Source: Luzula sylvatica (Eukaryota; Streptophyta; Magnoliopsida; Poales; Juncaceae). Taken from it: DNA of 64,000 bases. Below are positions 12,970 to 27,500 of the stretch, piece by piece (the stretch's first letter is position 1; every line of letters begins with the position of its first letter). The stretch lies in contig CAMPEJ010000005.1 of NCBI GenBank assembly GCA_946800325.1, positions 248,001 to 312,000 on the forward strand, written 5' to 3'. The position numbers were made by a program, and so were the translations under genes. The notes under the pieces are model-generated. The model saw nothing but the letters and a program-made list of their open reading frames with translations, was not told the DNA's origin and searched no databases.

Positions 12970-14160
12970 TTTGAATCGTATCTTTTACCACATAACACTT
13001 CACCACAATTTACAAACACTAACAAAGTTTGTTTTTCGATTCAAAACAATTTGTTTATGCTTTGGGGAGTTCAAATAACGTATTTTGAGATCATTTGAAT
13101 CGTATCTTTTTCCAGATAACATTTCACCAAAATTTACAAACACTAAGACAGTTTGTTTTTCGATTCAAAACAATCTGTTTATGCTTTGGGGAGTTCAAAT
13201 AACGTATTTTGAGATCATTCGAATCGTATCCTTTACTACATAACATTTCACCAAAATTTACAAACACTAAGAAAGTTTGTTTTTCGATTTAAAACAATCT
13301 GTTTATGCTTTCGGGAGTTCAAATAACGTATTTTGAGATCATTTGAATCGTATCTTTTACCACATAACATTTCACCAAAATTTACAAACACTAAGAAAGT
13401 TTGTTTTTCGATTCAAAACAATTTGTTTATGCTTTGGGGAGTTCAAATAACGTATTTTGAGATCATTTGAATCGTATCTTTTACCACATAACATTTCACC
13501 AAAATTTACAAACACTAAGAAAGTTTGTTTTTCGATTCAAAACAATCTGTTTATGCTTTGGGGAGTTCAAATAACGTATTTTGAGATCATTCGAATCGTA
13601 TCTTTTACCACATAACATTTCACCAAAATTTACAAACACTAAGAAAGTTTGTTTTTCGATTCAAAACAATCTGTTTATGCTTTGGGGAGTTCAAATAACG
13701 TATTTTGAGATCATTTGAATCGTATCTTTTACCACATAACATTTCACCAAAATTTACAACCACTAAGAAAGTTTGTTTTTCGATTCAAAACAATCTGTTT
13801 ATGCTTTGGGGAGTTTAAATAACGTATTTTGAGATCATTTGAATCGTATATTTTACCACATAACATTTTACCAAAATTTACAAACACTAAGAAAGTTTGT
13901 TTTTCGATTCAAAACAATTTGTTTATACTTTGGGGAGTTGAAATAACGTATTTTGAGATCATTTGAATCGTATCTTTTACCACATAACATTTCACCCAAA
14001 TTTACAAACAGAAAGTTTGTTTTTCGATTCAAAACAATCTGTTTATGCTTTGGGGAGTTCAAATAACGTATTTTGAGATCATTTGAATCGTATCTTTTAC
14101 CACATAACATTTTACCAAAATTTACAAACACTAAGAAAGTTTGTTTTTCGATTCAAAACA
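12970..14160 (+). repeat. HOR block repeated at about 14,702-15,892 (offset 1,732 bp)
   Basis: The rare forms ctaacaaag (about 13,020 and 14,752), ttccagata with ctaagacag, cattcgaatcgtatcc, gatttaaaac with tttcggga, acaaccacta, gagtttaaat (about 13,811 and 15,543) and gttgaaat (about 13,938 and 15,670) all recur 1,732 bp downstream. That equals 14 monomers minus the 4-bp deletion. The edges are approximate. Confidence 0.75.
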
Positions 14161-15741
14161 ATCTGTTTATGCTTTGGGGAGTTCAAATAACGTATTTTGA
14201 GATCATTTGAATCGTATCTTTTACTACATAACATTTCACCAAAATTTACAAACACTAAGAAAGTTTGTTTTTTGATTCAAAACAATCTGTTTATGCTTTG
14301 GGGAGTTCAAATAACGTATTTTGAGATCATTTGAATCGTATCTTTTACCACATAACATTTCACCACAATTTACAAACACTAAGAAAGTTTGTTTTTCGAT
14401 TCAAAACAATTTGTTTATGCTTTGGGGAGTTCAAATAACGTATTTTGAGATCATTTGAATCGTATCTTTTTCCAGATAACATTTCACCAAAATTTACAAA
14501 CACTAAGAAAGTTTGTTTGTCGATTCAAAACAATCTGTTTATGCTTTGGGGAGTTCAAATAACGTATTTTGAGATCATTTGAATCGTATCTTTTACTACA
14601 TAACATTTCACCAAAATTTACAAACACTAAGAAAGTTTGTTTTTCGATTCAAAACAATCTGTTTATGCTTTGGGGAGTTCAAATAACGTATTTTGAGATC
14701 ATTTGAATCGTATCTTTTACCACATAACATTTCACCACAATTTACAAACACTAACAAAGTTTGTTTTTCGATTCAAAACAATTTGTTTATGCTTTGGGGA
14801 GTTCAAATAACGTATTTTGAGATCATTTGAATCGTATCTTTTTCCAGATAACATTTCACCAAAATTTACAAACACTAAGACAGTTTGTTTTTCGATTCAA
14901 AACAATCTGTTTATGCTTTGGGGAGTTCAAATAACGTATTTTGAGATCATTCGAATCGTATCCTTTACTACATACCATTTCACCAAAATTTACAAACACT
15001 AAGAAAGTTTGTTTTTCGATTTAAAACAATCTGTTTATGCTTTCGGGAGTTCAAATAACGTATTTTGAGATCATTTGAATCGTATCTTTTACCACATAAC
15101 ATTTCACCAAAATTTACAAACACTAAGAAAGTTTGTTTTTCGATTCAAAACAATTTGTTTATGCTTTGGGGAGTTCAAATAACGTATTTTGAGATCATTT
15201 GAATCGTATCTTTTACCACATAACATTTCACCAAAATTTACAAACACTAAGAAAGTTTGTTTTTCGATTCAAAACAATCTGTTTATGCTTTGGGGAGTTC
15301 AAATAACGTATTTTGAGATCATTCGAATCGTATCTTTTACCACATAACATTTAACCAAAATTTACAAACACTAAGAAAGTTTGTTTTTCGATTCAAAACA
15401 ATCTGTTTATGCTTTGGGGAGTTCAAATAACGTATTTTGAGATCATTTGAATCGTATCTTTTACCACATAACATTTCACCAAAATTTACAACCACTAAGA
15501 AAGTTTGTTTTTCGATTCAAAACAATCTGTTTATGCTTTGGGGAGTTTAAATAACGTATTTTGAGATCATTTGAATCGTATATTTTACCACATAACATTT
15601 TACCAAAATTTACAAACACTAAGAAAGTTTGTTTTTCGATTCAAAACAATTTGTTTATACTTTGGGGAGTTGAAATAACGTATTTTGAGATCATTTGAAT
15701 CGTATCTTTTACCACATAACATTTCACCCAAATTTACAAAC

Positions 15742-16557
15742 AGAAAGTTTGTTTTTCGATTCAAAACAATCTGTTTATGCTTTGGGGAGTTCAAATAACG
15801 TATTTTGAGATCATTTGAATCGTATCTTTTACCACATAACATTTTACCAAAATTTACAAACACTAAGAAAGTTTGTTTTTCGATTCAAAACAATTTGTTT
15901 ATGCTTTGGGGAGTTCAAATAACGTATTTTGAGATCATTTGAATCGTATCTTTTACCACATAACATTTCACCAAAATTTACAAACACTAAGAAAGTTTGT
16001 TTTTCGATTCAAAACAATCTGTTTATGCTTTGGGGAGTTCAAATAACGTATTTTGAGATCATTTGAATCGTATCTTTTACCACATAACATTTCACCAAAA
16101 TTTACAAACACTAAGAAAGTTTGTTTTTCGATTCAAAACAATTTGTTTATGCTTTGGGGAGTTCAAATAACGTATTTTGAGATCATTTGAATCGTATCTT
16201 TTACCACATAACATTTCACCAAAATTTACAAACACTAAGAAAGTTTGTTTTTCGATTCAAAACAATTTGTTTATGCTTTGGGGAGTTCAAATAACGTATT
16301 TTGAGATCATTTGAATCGTATCTTTTACCACATAACATTTCACCAAAATTACAAACACTAAGAAAGTTTGTTTTTCGATTCAAAACAATCTGTTTATGCT
16401 TTGGGGAGTTCAAATAACGTATTTAGAGATCATTCGAATCGTATCTTTTACCACATAACATTTCACCAAAATTTACAAACACTAAGAAAGTTTGTTTTTC
16501 GATTCAAAACAATCTGTTTATGCTTTGGGGAGTTCAAATAACGTATTTTGAGATCAT
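15742..16557 (+). repeat. Block repeated at 63,185-64,000 (offset 47,443 bp)
   Basis: This block carries a private one-base deletion (accaaaattacaaac at about 16,336) followed by tatttagagatcattcg at about 16,421. Both recur 47,443 bp later, at about 63,779 and 63,864. All sites I compared match up to the end of the window, so the second copy probably continues beyond it. The left edge is the 4-bp deletion junction, present only in this copy. Confidence 0.85.
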
Positions 16558-16611
16558 TTGAATCGTATCTTTTACCACATAACATTTCACCAAAATTTAC
16601 AACCACTAAGA

Positions 16612-17787
16612 AAGTTTGTTTTTCGATTCAAAACAATCTGTTTATGCTTTGGGGAGTTCAAATAACGTATTTTGAGATCATTTGAATCGTATATTTTACC
16701 ACATAACATTTTACCAAAATTTACAAACACTAAGAAAGTTTGTTTTTCGATTCAAAACAATTTGTTTATACTTTGGGGAGTTGAAATAACGTATTTTGAG
16801 ATCATTTGAATCGTATCTTTTACCACATAACATTTCACCCAAATTTACAAACAGAAAGTTTGTTTTTCGATTCAAAACAATCTGTTTATGCTTTGGGGAG
16901 TTCAAATAACGTATTTTGAGATCATTTGAATCGTATATTTTACCACATAACATTTTACCAAAATTTACAAACACTAAGAAAGTTTGTTTTTCGATTCAAA
17001 ACAATTGCTTTGGGGAGTTCAAATAACGTATTTTGAGATCATTTGAATCGTATCTTTTACTACATAACATTTCATCAAAATTTACAAACACTAAGAAAGT
17101 TTGTTTTTCGATTCAAAACAATCTGTTTATGCTTTGGGGAGTTCAAATAACGTATTTTGAGATCATTTGAATCGTATCTTTTACCACATAACATTTTACC
17201 AAAATTTACAAACACTAAGAAAGTTTGTTTTTCGATTCAAAACAATTTGTTTATGCTTTGGGGAGTTCAAATAACGTATTTTGAGATCATTTGAATCGTA
17301 TCTTTTACCACATAACATTTCACCAAAATTTACAAACACTAAGAAAGTTTGTTTTTCGATTCAAAACAATCTGTTTATGCTTTGGGGAGTTCAAATAACG
17401 TATTTTGAGATCATTTGAATCGTATCTTTTACCACATAACATTTCACCAAAATTTACAAACACTAAGAAAGTTTGTTTTTCGATTCAAAACAATCTGTTT
17501 ATGCTTTGGGGAGTTCAAATAACGTATTTTGAGATCATTTGAATCGTATCTTTTACCACAAAACATTTTTCCAAAATTTACAAACACTAAGAAAGTTTGT
17601 TTTTCGATTCAAAACAATTTGTTTATGCTTTGGGGAGTTCAAATAACGTATTTTGAGTTCATTTGAATCGTATCTTTTACCACATAACATTTCACCAAAA
17701 TTTACAAACACTAAGAAAGTTTGTTTTTCGATTCAAAACAATCTGTTTATGCTTTGGGGAGTTCAAATAACGTATTTTGAGATCATT
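16612..17787 (+). repeat. Block repeated at 61,343-62,518 (offset 44,731 bp)
   Basis: Shared rare variants at this offset include tatattttacc on the monomer after the 120-bp unit (about 16,935 and 61,666), the 117-bp monomer (17,001 and 61,731), ttcatcaaaa (17,071 and 61,802), acaaaacatttttcc (about 17,560 and 62,291) and gagttcattt (about 17,656 and 62,387). No mismatch was noticed at the sites compared. The edges are the acaaccac difference on the left and the cattcg difference on the right. Confidence 0.85.
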
Positions 17788-18040
17788 TGAATCGTATCTT
17801 TTACCACAAAACATTTTTCCAAAATTTACAAACACTAAGAAAGTTTGTTTTTCGATTCAAAACAATTTGTTTATGCTTTGGGGAGTTCAAATAACGTATT
17901 TTGAGTTCATTTGAATCGTATCTTTTACCACATAACATTTCACCAAAATTTACAAACACTAAGAAAGTTTGTTTTTCGATTCAAAACAATCTGTTTATGC
18001 TTTGGGGAGTTCAAATAACGTATTTTGAGATCATTTGAAT
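17545..18040 (+). repeat. 248-bp dimer in two tandem copies
   Basis: The pair of variants acaaaacatttttcc and gagttcattt occurs at about 17,560 and 17,656, then again 248 bp later at about 17,808 and 17,904. This is a local doubling of a two-monomer unit. The related unit at 62.3 kb shows the pair only once. The edges are approximate. Confidence 0.8.
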
Positions 18041-21000
18041 CGTATCTTTTACCACATAACATTTTACCAAAATTTACAAACACTAAGAAAGTTTGTTTTT
18101 CGATTCAAAACAATTGCTTTGGGGAGTTCAAATAACGTATTTTGAGATCATTAGAATCGTATCTTTTACTACATAACATTTCACCAAAATTTACAAACAC
18201 TAAGAAAGTTTGTTTTTCGATTCAAAACAATCTGTTTATGCTTTGAGGAGTTCAAATAACGTATTTTGAGATCATTTGAATCGTATCTTTTACCACATAA
18301 CATTTTTCCAAAATTTGCAAACACTAAGAAAGTTTGTTTTTCGATTCAAAACAATCTGTTTATGCTTTGGGGAGTTCAAATAACGTATTTTGAGATCATT
18401 TGAATCGTATCTTTTACCACATAACATTTCACCAAAATTTACAAACACTAAGAAAGTTTGTTTTTCGATTCAAAACAATCTGTTTATGCTTTGGGGAGTT
18501 CAAATAACGTATTTTGAGATCATTCGAATCGTATCTTTTACCACATAACATTTCACCAAAATTTACAAACACTAAGAAAGTTTGTTTTTCGATTCAAAAC
18601 AATCTGTTTATGCTTTGGGGAGTTCAAATAACGTATTTTGAGATCATTTGAATCGTATCTTTTACCACATAACATTTCACCAAAATTTACAACCACTAAG
18701 AAAGTTTGTTTTTCGATTCAAAACAATCTGTTTATGCTTTGGGGAGTTTAAATAACGTATTTTGAGATCATTTGAATCGTATATTTTACCACATAACATT
18801 TTACCAAAATTTACAAACACTAAGAAAGTTTGTTTTTCGATTCAAAACAATTTGTTTATACTTTGGGGAGTTGAAATAACGTATTTTGAGATCATTTGAA
18901 TCGTATCTTTTACCACATAACATTTCACCCAAATTTACAAACAGAAAGTTTGTTTTTCGATTCAAAACAATCTGTTTATGCTTTGGGGAGTTCAAATAAC
19001 GTATTTTGAGATCATTTGAATCGTATCTTTTACCACATAACATTTTACCAAAATTTACAAACACTAAGAAAGTTTGTTTTTCGATTCAAAACAATCTGTT
19101 TATGCTTTGGGGAGTTCAAATAACGTATTTTGAGATCATTTGAATCGTATCTTTTACTACATAACATTTCACCAAAATTTACAAACACTAAGAAAGTTTG
19201 TTTTTTGATTCAAAACAATCTGTTCATGCTTTGGGGAGTTCAAATAACGTATTTTGAGATCATTTGAATCGTATCTGTTACCACATAACATTTCACCACA
19301 ATTTACAAACACTAAGAAAGTTTGTTTTTCGATTCAAAACAATTTGTTTATGCTTTGGGGAGTTCAAATAACGTATTTTGAGATCATTTGAATCGTATCT
19401 TTTTCCAGATAACATTTCACCAAAATTTACAAACACTAAGACAGTTTGTTTTTCGATTCAAAACAATCTGTTTATGCTTTGGGGAGTTCAAATAACGTAT
19501 TTTGAGATCATTCGAATCGTATCCTTTACTACATAACATTTCACCAAAATTTACAAACACTAAGAAAGTTTGTTTTTCGATTTAAAACAATCTGTTTATG
19601 CTTTCGGGAGTTCAAATAACGTATTTTGAGATCATTTGAATCGTATCTTTTACCACATAACATTTCACCAAAATTTACAAACACTAAGAAAGTTTGTTTT
19701 TCGATTCAAAACAATCTGTTTATGCTTTGGGGAGTTCAAATAACGTATTTTGAGATCATTTGAATCGTATATTTTACCACATAACATTTTACCAAAATTT
19801 ACAAACACTAAGAAAGTTTGTTTTTCGATTCAAAACAATTTGTTTATACTTTGGGGAGTTCAAATAACGTATTTTGAGATCATTTGAATCGTATCTTTTA
19901 CCACATAACATTTCACCCAAATTTACAAACAGAAAGTTTGTTTTTCGATTCAAAACAATCTGTTTATGCTTTGGGGAGTTCAAATAACGTATTTTGAGAT
20001 CATTTGAATCGTATCTTTTACCACATAACATTTTACCAAAATTTACAAACACTAAGAAAGTTTGTTTTTCGATTCAAAACAATTGCTTTGGGGAGTTCAA
20101 ATAACGTATTTTGAGATCATTAGAATCGTATCTTTTACTACATAACATTTCACCAAAATTTACAAACACTAAGAAAGTTTGTTTTTCGATTCAAAACAAT
20201 CTGTTTATGCTTTGAGGAGTTCAAATAACGTATTTTGAGATCATTTGAATCGTATCTTTTACCACATAACATTTTTCCAAAATTTGCAAACACTAAGAAA
20301 GTTTGTTTTTCGATTCAAAACAATCTGTTTATGCTTTGGGGAGTTCAAATAACGTATTTTGAGATCATTTGAATCGTATCTTTTACCACATAACATTTCA
20401 CCAAAATTTACAAACACTAAGAAAGTTTGTTTTTCGATTCAAAACAATCTGTTTATGCTTTGGGGAGTTCAAATAACGTATTTTGAGATCATTCGAATCG
20501 TATCTTTTACCACATAACATTTCACCAAAATTTACAAACACTAAGAAAGTTTGTTTTTCGATTCAAAACAATCTGTTTATGCTTTGGGGAGTTCAAATAA
20601 CGTATTTTGAGATCATTTGAATCGTATCTTTTACCACATAACATTTCACCAAAATTTACAACCACTAAGAAAGTTTGTTTTTCGATTCAAAACAATCTGT
20701 TTATGCTTTGGGGAGTTTAAATAACGTATTTTGAGATCATTTGAATCGTATATTTTAACACATAACATTTTACCAAAATTTACAAACACTAAGAAAGTTT
20801 GTTTTTCGATTCAAAACAATTTGTTTATACTTTGGGGAGTTGAAATAACGTATTTTGAGATCATTTGAATCGTATCTTTTACCACATAACATTTCACCCA
20901 AATTTACAAACAGAAAGTTTGTTTTTCGATTCAAAACAATCTGTTTATGCTTTGGGGAGTTCAAATAACGTATTTTGAGATCATTTGAATCGTATCTTTT

Positions 21001-22407
21001 ACCACATAACATTTTACCAAAATTTACAAACACTAAGAAAGTTTGTTTTTCGATTCAAAACAATCTTTTTATGCTTTGGGGAGTTCAAATAACGTATTTT
21101 GAGATCATTTGAATCGTATCTTTTACTACATAACATTTCACCAAAATTTACAAACACTAAGAAAGTTTGTTTTTTGATTCAAAACAATCTGTTTATGCTT
21201 TGGGGAGTTCAAATAACGTATTTTGAGATCATTTGAATCGTATCTTTTACCACATAACATTTCACCACAATTTACAAACACTAAGAAAGTTTGTTTTTCG
21301 ATTCAAAACAATTTGTTTATGCTTTGGGGAGTTCAAATAACGTATTTTGAGATCATTTGAATCGTATCTTTTTCCAGATAACATTTCACCAAAATTTACA
21401 AACACTAAGACAGTTTGTTTTTCGATTCAAAACAATCTGTTTATGCTTTGGGGAGTTCAAATAACGTATTTTGAGATCATTCGAATCGTATCCTTTACTA
21501 CATAACATTTCACCAAAATTTACAAACACTAAGAAAGTTTGTTTTTCGATTTAAAACAATCTGTTTATGCTTTCGGGAGTTCAAATAACGTATTTTGAGA
21601 TCATTTGAATCGTATCTTTTACCACATAACATTTCACCAAAATTTACAAACACTAAGAAAGTTTGTTTTTCGATTCAAAACAATCTGTTTATGCTTTGGG
21701 GAGTTCAAATAACGTATTTTGAGATCATTTGAATCGTATATTTTACCACATAACATTTTACCAAAATTTACAAACACTAAGAAAGTTTGTTTTTCGATTC
21801 AAAACAATTTGTTTATACTTTGGGGAGTTCAAATAACGTATTTTGAGATCATTTGAATCGTATCTTTTACCACATAACATTTCACCCAAATTTACAAACA
21901 GAAAGTTTGTTTTTCGATTCAAAACAATCTGTTTATGCTTTGGGTAGTTCAAATAACGTATTTTGAGATCATTTGAATCGTATCTTTTACCACATAACAT
22001 TTTACCAAAATTTACAAACACTAAGAAAGTTTGTTTTTCGATTCAAAACAATTGCTTTGGGGAGTTCAAATAACGTATTTTGAGATCATTAGAATCGTAT
22101 CTTTTACTACATAACATTTCACCAAAATTTACAAACACTAAGAAAGTTTGTTTTTCGATTCAAAACAATCTGTTTATGCTTTGAGGAGTTCAAATAACGT
22201 ATTTTGAGATCATTTGAATCGTATCTTTTACCACATAACATTTTTCCAAAATTTGCAAACACTAAGAAAGTTTGTTTTTCGATTCAAAACAATCTGTTTA
22301 TGCTTTGGGGAGTTCAAATAACGTATTTTGAGATCATTTGAATCGTATCTTTTACCACATAACATTTCACCAAAATTTACAAACACTAAGAAAGTTTGTT
22401 TTTCGAT
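17950..22407 (+). repeat. 1,969-bp period tandem HOR, about 2.3 copies
   Basis: Markers recur at exactly 1,969 bp: the 117-bp monomer (18,111 and 20,081), gctttgagg (about 18,240 and 20,209), aatttgcaaac (about 18,313 and 20,282), gagtttaaat, gttgaaat, and the ttccagata cassette (about 19,403 and 21,372). 1,969 equals 16 monomers minus 15 bp, that is two 4-bp deletions and one 7-bp deletion. Private changes such as gttcatgc (about 19,223) and atctgttacc (about 19,274) mark one copy. A new change, gatccaaaac at about 22,406, ends the match. Confidence 0.85.
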
Positions 22408-24525
22408 CCAAAACAATCTGTTTATGCTTTGGGGAGTTCAAATAACGTATTTTGAGATCATTTGAATCGTATCTTTTACCACATAACATTTTACCAAAAT
22501 TTACAAACACTAAGAAAGTTTGTTTTTCGATTCAAAACAATTTGTTTATACTTTGGGGAGTTCAAATAACGTATTTTGAGATCATTTGAATCGTATCTTT
22601 TACCACATAACATTTCACCCAAATTTACAAACAGAAAGTTTGTTTTTCGATTCAAAACAATCTGTTTATGCTTTGGGGAGTTCAAATAACGTATTTTGAG
22701 ATCATTTGAATCGTATCTTTTACCACATAACATTTCACCAAAATTTACAAACACTAAGAAAGTTTGTTTTTCGATTCAAAACAATCTGTTTATGCTTTGG
22801 GGAGTTCAAATAACGTATTTTGAGATCATTTGAATCTTATCTTTTACCACATAACATTTCACCAAAATTTACAAACACTAAGAAAGTTTGTTTTTCGATT
22901 CAAAACAATCTGTTTATGCTTTGGGGAGTTCAAATAACGTATTTTGAGATCATTTGAATCGTATCTTTTACCACATAACATTTTACCAAAATTTACAAAC
23001 ACTAAGAAAGTTTGTTTTTCGATTCAAAACAATTGCTTTGGGGAGTTCAAATAACGTATTTTGAGATCATTAGAATCGTATCTTTTACTACATAACATTT
23101 CACCAAAATTTACAAACACTAAGAAAGTTTGTTTTTCGATTCAAAACAATCTGTTTGTGCTTTGGGGAGTTCAAATAACGTATTTTGAGATCATTTGAAT
23201 CGTATCTTTTACCACATAACATTTTTCCAAAATTTACAAACACTAAGAAAGTTTGTTTTTCGATTCAAAACAATCTGTTTATGCTTTGGGGAGTTCAAAT
23301 AACGTATTTTGAGATCATTTGAATCGTATCTTTTACCACATAACATTTCACCAAAATTTACAAACACTAAGAAAGTTTGTTTTTCGATCCAAAACAATCT
23401 GTTTATGCTTTGGGGAGTTCAAATAACGTATTTTGAGATCATTTGAATCGTATCTTTTACCACATAACATTTTACCAAAATTTACAAACACTAAGAAAGT
23501 TTGTTTTTCGATTCAAAACAATTTGTTTATACTTTGGGGAGTTCAAATAACGTATTTTGAGATCATTTGAATCGTATCTTTTACCACATAACATTTCACC
23601 CAAATTTACAAACAGAAAGTTTGTTTTTCGATTCAAAACAATCTGTTTATGCTTTGGGGAGTTCAAATAACGTATTTTGAGATCATTTGAATCGTATCTT
23701 TTACCACATAACATTTCACCAAAATTTACAAACACTAAGAAAGTTTGTTTTTCGATTCAAAACAATCTGTTTATGCTTTGGGGAGTTCAAATAACGTATT
23801 TTGAGATCATTTGAATCTTATCTTTTACCACATAACATTTCACCAAAATTTACAAACACTAAGAAAGTTTGTTTTTCGATTCAAAACAATTTGTTTATGC
23901 TTTGGGGAGTTCAAATAACGTATTTTGAGATCATTTGAATCGTATCTTTTACCACATAACATTTTACCAAAATTTACAAACACTATGAAAGTTTGTTATT
24001 CGATTCAAAACAATTTGTTTATGCTTTGGGGAGTTCAAATAACGTATTTTGAGATCATTTGAATCGTATCTTTTACCACATAACATTTCACCAAAATTTA
24101 CAAACACTAAGAAAGTTTGTTTTTCGATTCAAAACAATCTGTTTATGCTTTGGGGAGTTCAAATAACGTATTTTGAGATCATTTGAATCGTATCTTTTAC
24201 CACATAACATTTTACCAAAATTTACAAACACTAAGAAAGTTTGTTTTTTGATTCAAAACAATTTGTTTATGCTTTGGGGAGTTCAAATAACGTATTTTGA
24301 GATCATTTGAATCGTATCTTTTACCACATAACATTTCACCAAAATTTACAAACACTAAGAAAGTTTGTTTTTCGATTCAAAACAATCTGTTTATGCTTTG
24401 GGGAGTTCAAATAACGTATTTTGAGATCATTTGAATCGTATCTTTTACCACATAACATTTTACCAAAATTTACATACACTAAGAAAGTTTGTTTTTCGAT
24501 TCAAAACAATTTGTTTATGCTTTGG
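20216..24525 (+). repeat. 4,310-bp tandem duplication, copy A
   Basis: Matched to 24,526-28,835 at a constant offset of 4,310 bp, with the two copies directly abutting. Shared rare markers include atttttccaaaatttgc (about 20,271 and 24,581), aatctttttatgc (about 21,063 and 25,373), gggtagttc (about 21,943 and 26,253), gatccaaaac, gaatcttatc and cactatgaaag (about 23,982 and 28,292). About a dozen substitutions and no indel were seen, so identity is roughly 99.7%. The left edge is the gaggag against ggggag difference at about 20,215. Confidence 0.92.
21270..23590 (+). repeat. Block repeated at about 34,324-36,645 (offset 13,054 bp)
   Basis: The order of the ttccagata cassette, tatattttacc monomer, 120-bp monomer, 117-bp monomer, aatttgcaaac and gatccaaaac is kept at an offset of 13,054 bp. 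The offset drops to 13,053 after a one-base deletion in the right copy (gttcaatagcg at about 35,859). The right copy has several private changes, such as attttaatcg, aatcatat, attgcacc and gttaatac. The edges are approximate. Confidence 0.8.
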
Positions 24526-27500
24526 GGAGTTCAAATAACGTATTTTGAGATCATTTGAATCGTATCTTTTACCACATAACATTTTTCCAAAATTTGCAAA
24601 CACTAAGAAAGTTTGTTTTTCGATTCAAAACAATCTGTTTATGCTTTGGGGAGTTCAAATAACGTATTTTGAGATCATTTGAATCGTATCTTTTACCACA
24701 TAACATTTCACCAAAATTTACAAACACTAAGAAAGTTTGTTTTTCGATTCAAAACAATCTGTTTATGCTTTGGGGAGTTCAAATAACGTATTTTGAGATC
24801 ATTCGAATCGTATCTTTTACCACATAACATTTCACCAAAATTTACAAACACTAAGAAAGTTTGTTTTTCGATTCAAAACAATCTGTTTATGCTTTGGGGA
24901 GTTCAAATAACGTATTTTGAGATCATTTGAATCGTATCTTTTACCACATAACATTTCACCAAAATTTACAACCACTAAGAAAGTTTGTTTTTCGATTCAA
25001 AACAATCTGTTTATGCTTTGGGGAGTTTAAATAACGTATTTTGAGATCATTTGAATCGTATATTTTACCACATAACATTTTACCAAAATTTACAAACACT
25101 AAGAAAGTTTGTTTTTCGATTCAAAACAATTTGTTTATACTTTGGGGAGTTGAAATAACGTATTTTGAGATCATTTGAATCGTATCTTTTACCACATAAC
25201 ATTTCACCCAAATTTACAAACAGAAAGTTTGTTTTTCGATTCAAAACAATCTGTTTATGCTTTGGGGAGTTCAAATAACGTATTTTGAGATCATTTGAAT
25301 CGTATCTTTTACCACATAACATTTTACCAAAATTTACAAACACTAAGAAAGTTTGTTTTTCGATTCAAAACAATCTTTTTATGCTTTGGGGAGTTCAAAT
25401 AACGTATTTTGAGATCATTTGAATCGTATCTTTTACTACATAACATTTCACCAAAATTTACAAACACTAAGAAAGTTTGTTTTTTGATTCAAAACAATCT
25501 GTTTATGCTTTGGGGAGTTCAAATAACGTATTTTGAGATCATTTGAATCGTATCTTTTACCACATAACATTTCACCACAATTTACAAACACTAAGAAAGT
25601 TTGTTTTTCGATTCAAAACAATTTGTTTATGCTTTGGGGAGTTCAAATAACGTATTTTGAGATCATTTGAATCGTATCTTTTTCCAGATAACATTTCACC
25701 AAAATTTACAAACACTAAGACAGTTTGTTTTTCGATTCAAAACAATCTGTTTATGCTTTGGGGAGTTCAAATAACGTATTTTGAGATCATTCGAATCGTA
25801 TCCTTTACTACATAACATTTCACCAAAATATACAAACACTAAGAAAGTTTGTTTTTCGATTTAAAACAATCTGTTTATGCTTTCGGGAGTTCAAATAACG
25901 TATTTTGAGATCATTTGAATCGTATCTTTTACCACATAACATTTCACCAAAATTTACAAACACTAAGAAAGTTTGTTTTTCGATTCAAAACAATCTGTTT
26001 ATGCTTTGGGGAGTTCAAATAACGTATTTTGAGATCATTTGAATCGTATATTTTACCACATAACATTTTACCAAAATTTACAAACACTAAGAAAGTTTGT
26101 TTTTCGATTCAAAACAATTTGTTTATACTTTGGGGAGTTCAAATAACGTATTTTGAGATCATTTGAATCGTATCTTTTACCACATAACATTTCACCCAAA
26201 TTTACAAACAGAAAGTTTGTTTTTCGATTCAAAACAATCTGTTTATGCTTTGGGTAGTTCAAATAACGTATTTTGAGATCATTTGAATCGTATCTTTTAC
26301 CACACAACATTTTACCAAAATTTACAAACACTAAGAAAGTTTGTTTTTCGATTCAAAACAATTGCTTTGGGGAGTTCAAATAACGTATTTTGAGATCATT
26401 AGAATCGTATCTTTTACTACATAACATTTCACCAAAATTTACAAACACTAAGAAAGTTTGTTTTTCGATTCAAAACAATCTGTTTATGCTTTGAGGAGTT
26501 CAAATAACGTATTTTGAGATCATTTGAATCGTATCTTTTACCACATAACATTTTTCCAAAATTTGCAAACACTAAGAAAGTTTGTTTTTCGATTCAAAAC
26601 AATCTGTTTATGCTTTGGGGAGTTCAAATAACGTATTTTGAGATCATTTGAATCGTATCTTTTACCACATAACATTTCACCAAAATTTACAAACACTAAG
26701 AAAGTTTGTTTTTCGATCCAAAACAATCTGTTTATGCTTTGGGGAGTTCAAATAACGTATTTTGAGATCATTTGAATCGTATCTTTTACCACATAACATT
26801 TTACCAAAATTTACAAACACTAAGAAAGTTTGTTTTTCGATTCAAAACAATTTGTTTATACTTTGGGGAGTTCAAATAACGTATTTTGAGATCATTTGAA
26901 TCGTATCTTTTACCACATAACATTTCACCCAAATTTACAAACAGAAAGTTTGTTTTTCGATTCAAAACAATCTGTTTATGCTTTGGGGAGTTCAAATAAC
27001 GTATTTTGAGATCATTTGAATCGTATCTTTTACCACATAACATTTCACCAAAATTTACAAACACTAAGAAAGTTTGTTTTTCGATTCAAAACAATCTGTT
27101 TATGCTTTGGGGAGTTCAAATAACGTATTTTGAGATCATTTGAATCTTATCTTTTACCACATAACATTTCACCAAAATTTACAAACACTAAGAAAGTTTG
27201 TTTTTCGATTCAAAACAATCTGTTTATGCTTTGGGGAGTTCAAATAACGTATTTTGAGATCATTTGAATCGTATCTTTTACCACATAACATGTTACCAAA
27301 GTTTACAAACACTAAGAAAGTTTGTTTTTCGATTCAAAACAATTGCTTTGGGGAGTTCAAATAACGTATTTTGAGATCATTAGAATCGTATCTTTTACTA
27401 CATAACATTTCACCAAAATTTACAAACACTAAGAAAGTTTGTTTTTCGATTCAAAACAATCTGTTTATGCTTTGGGGAGTTCAAATAACGTATTTTGAGA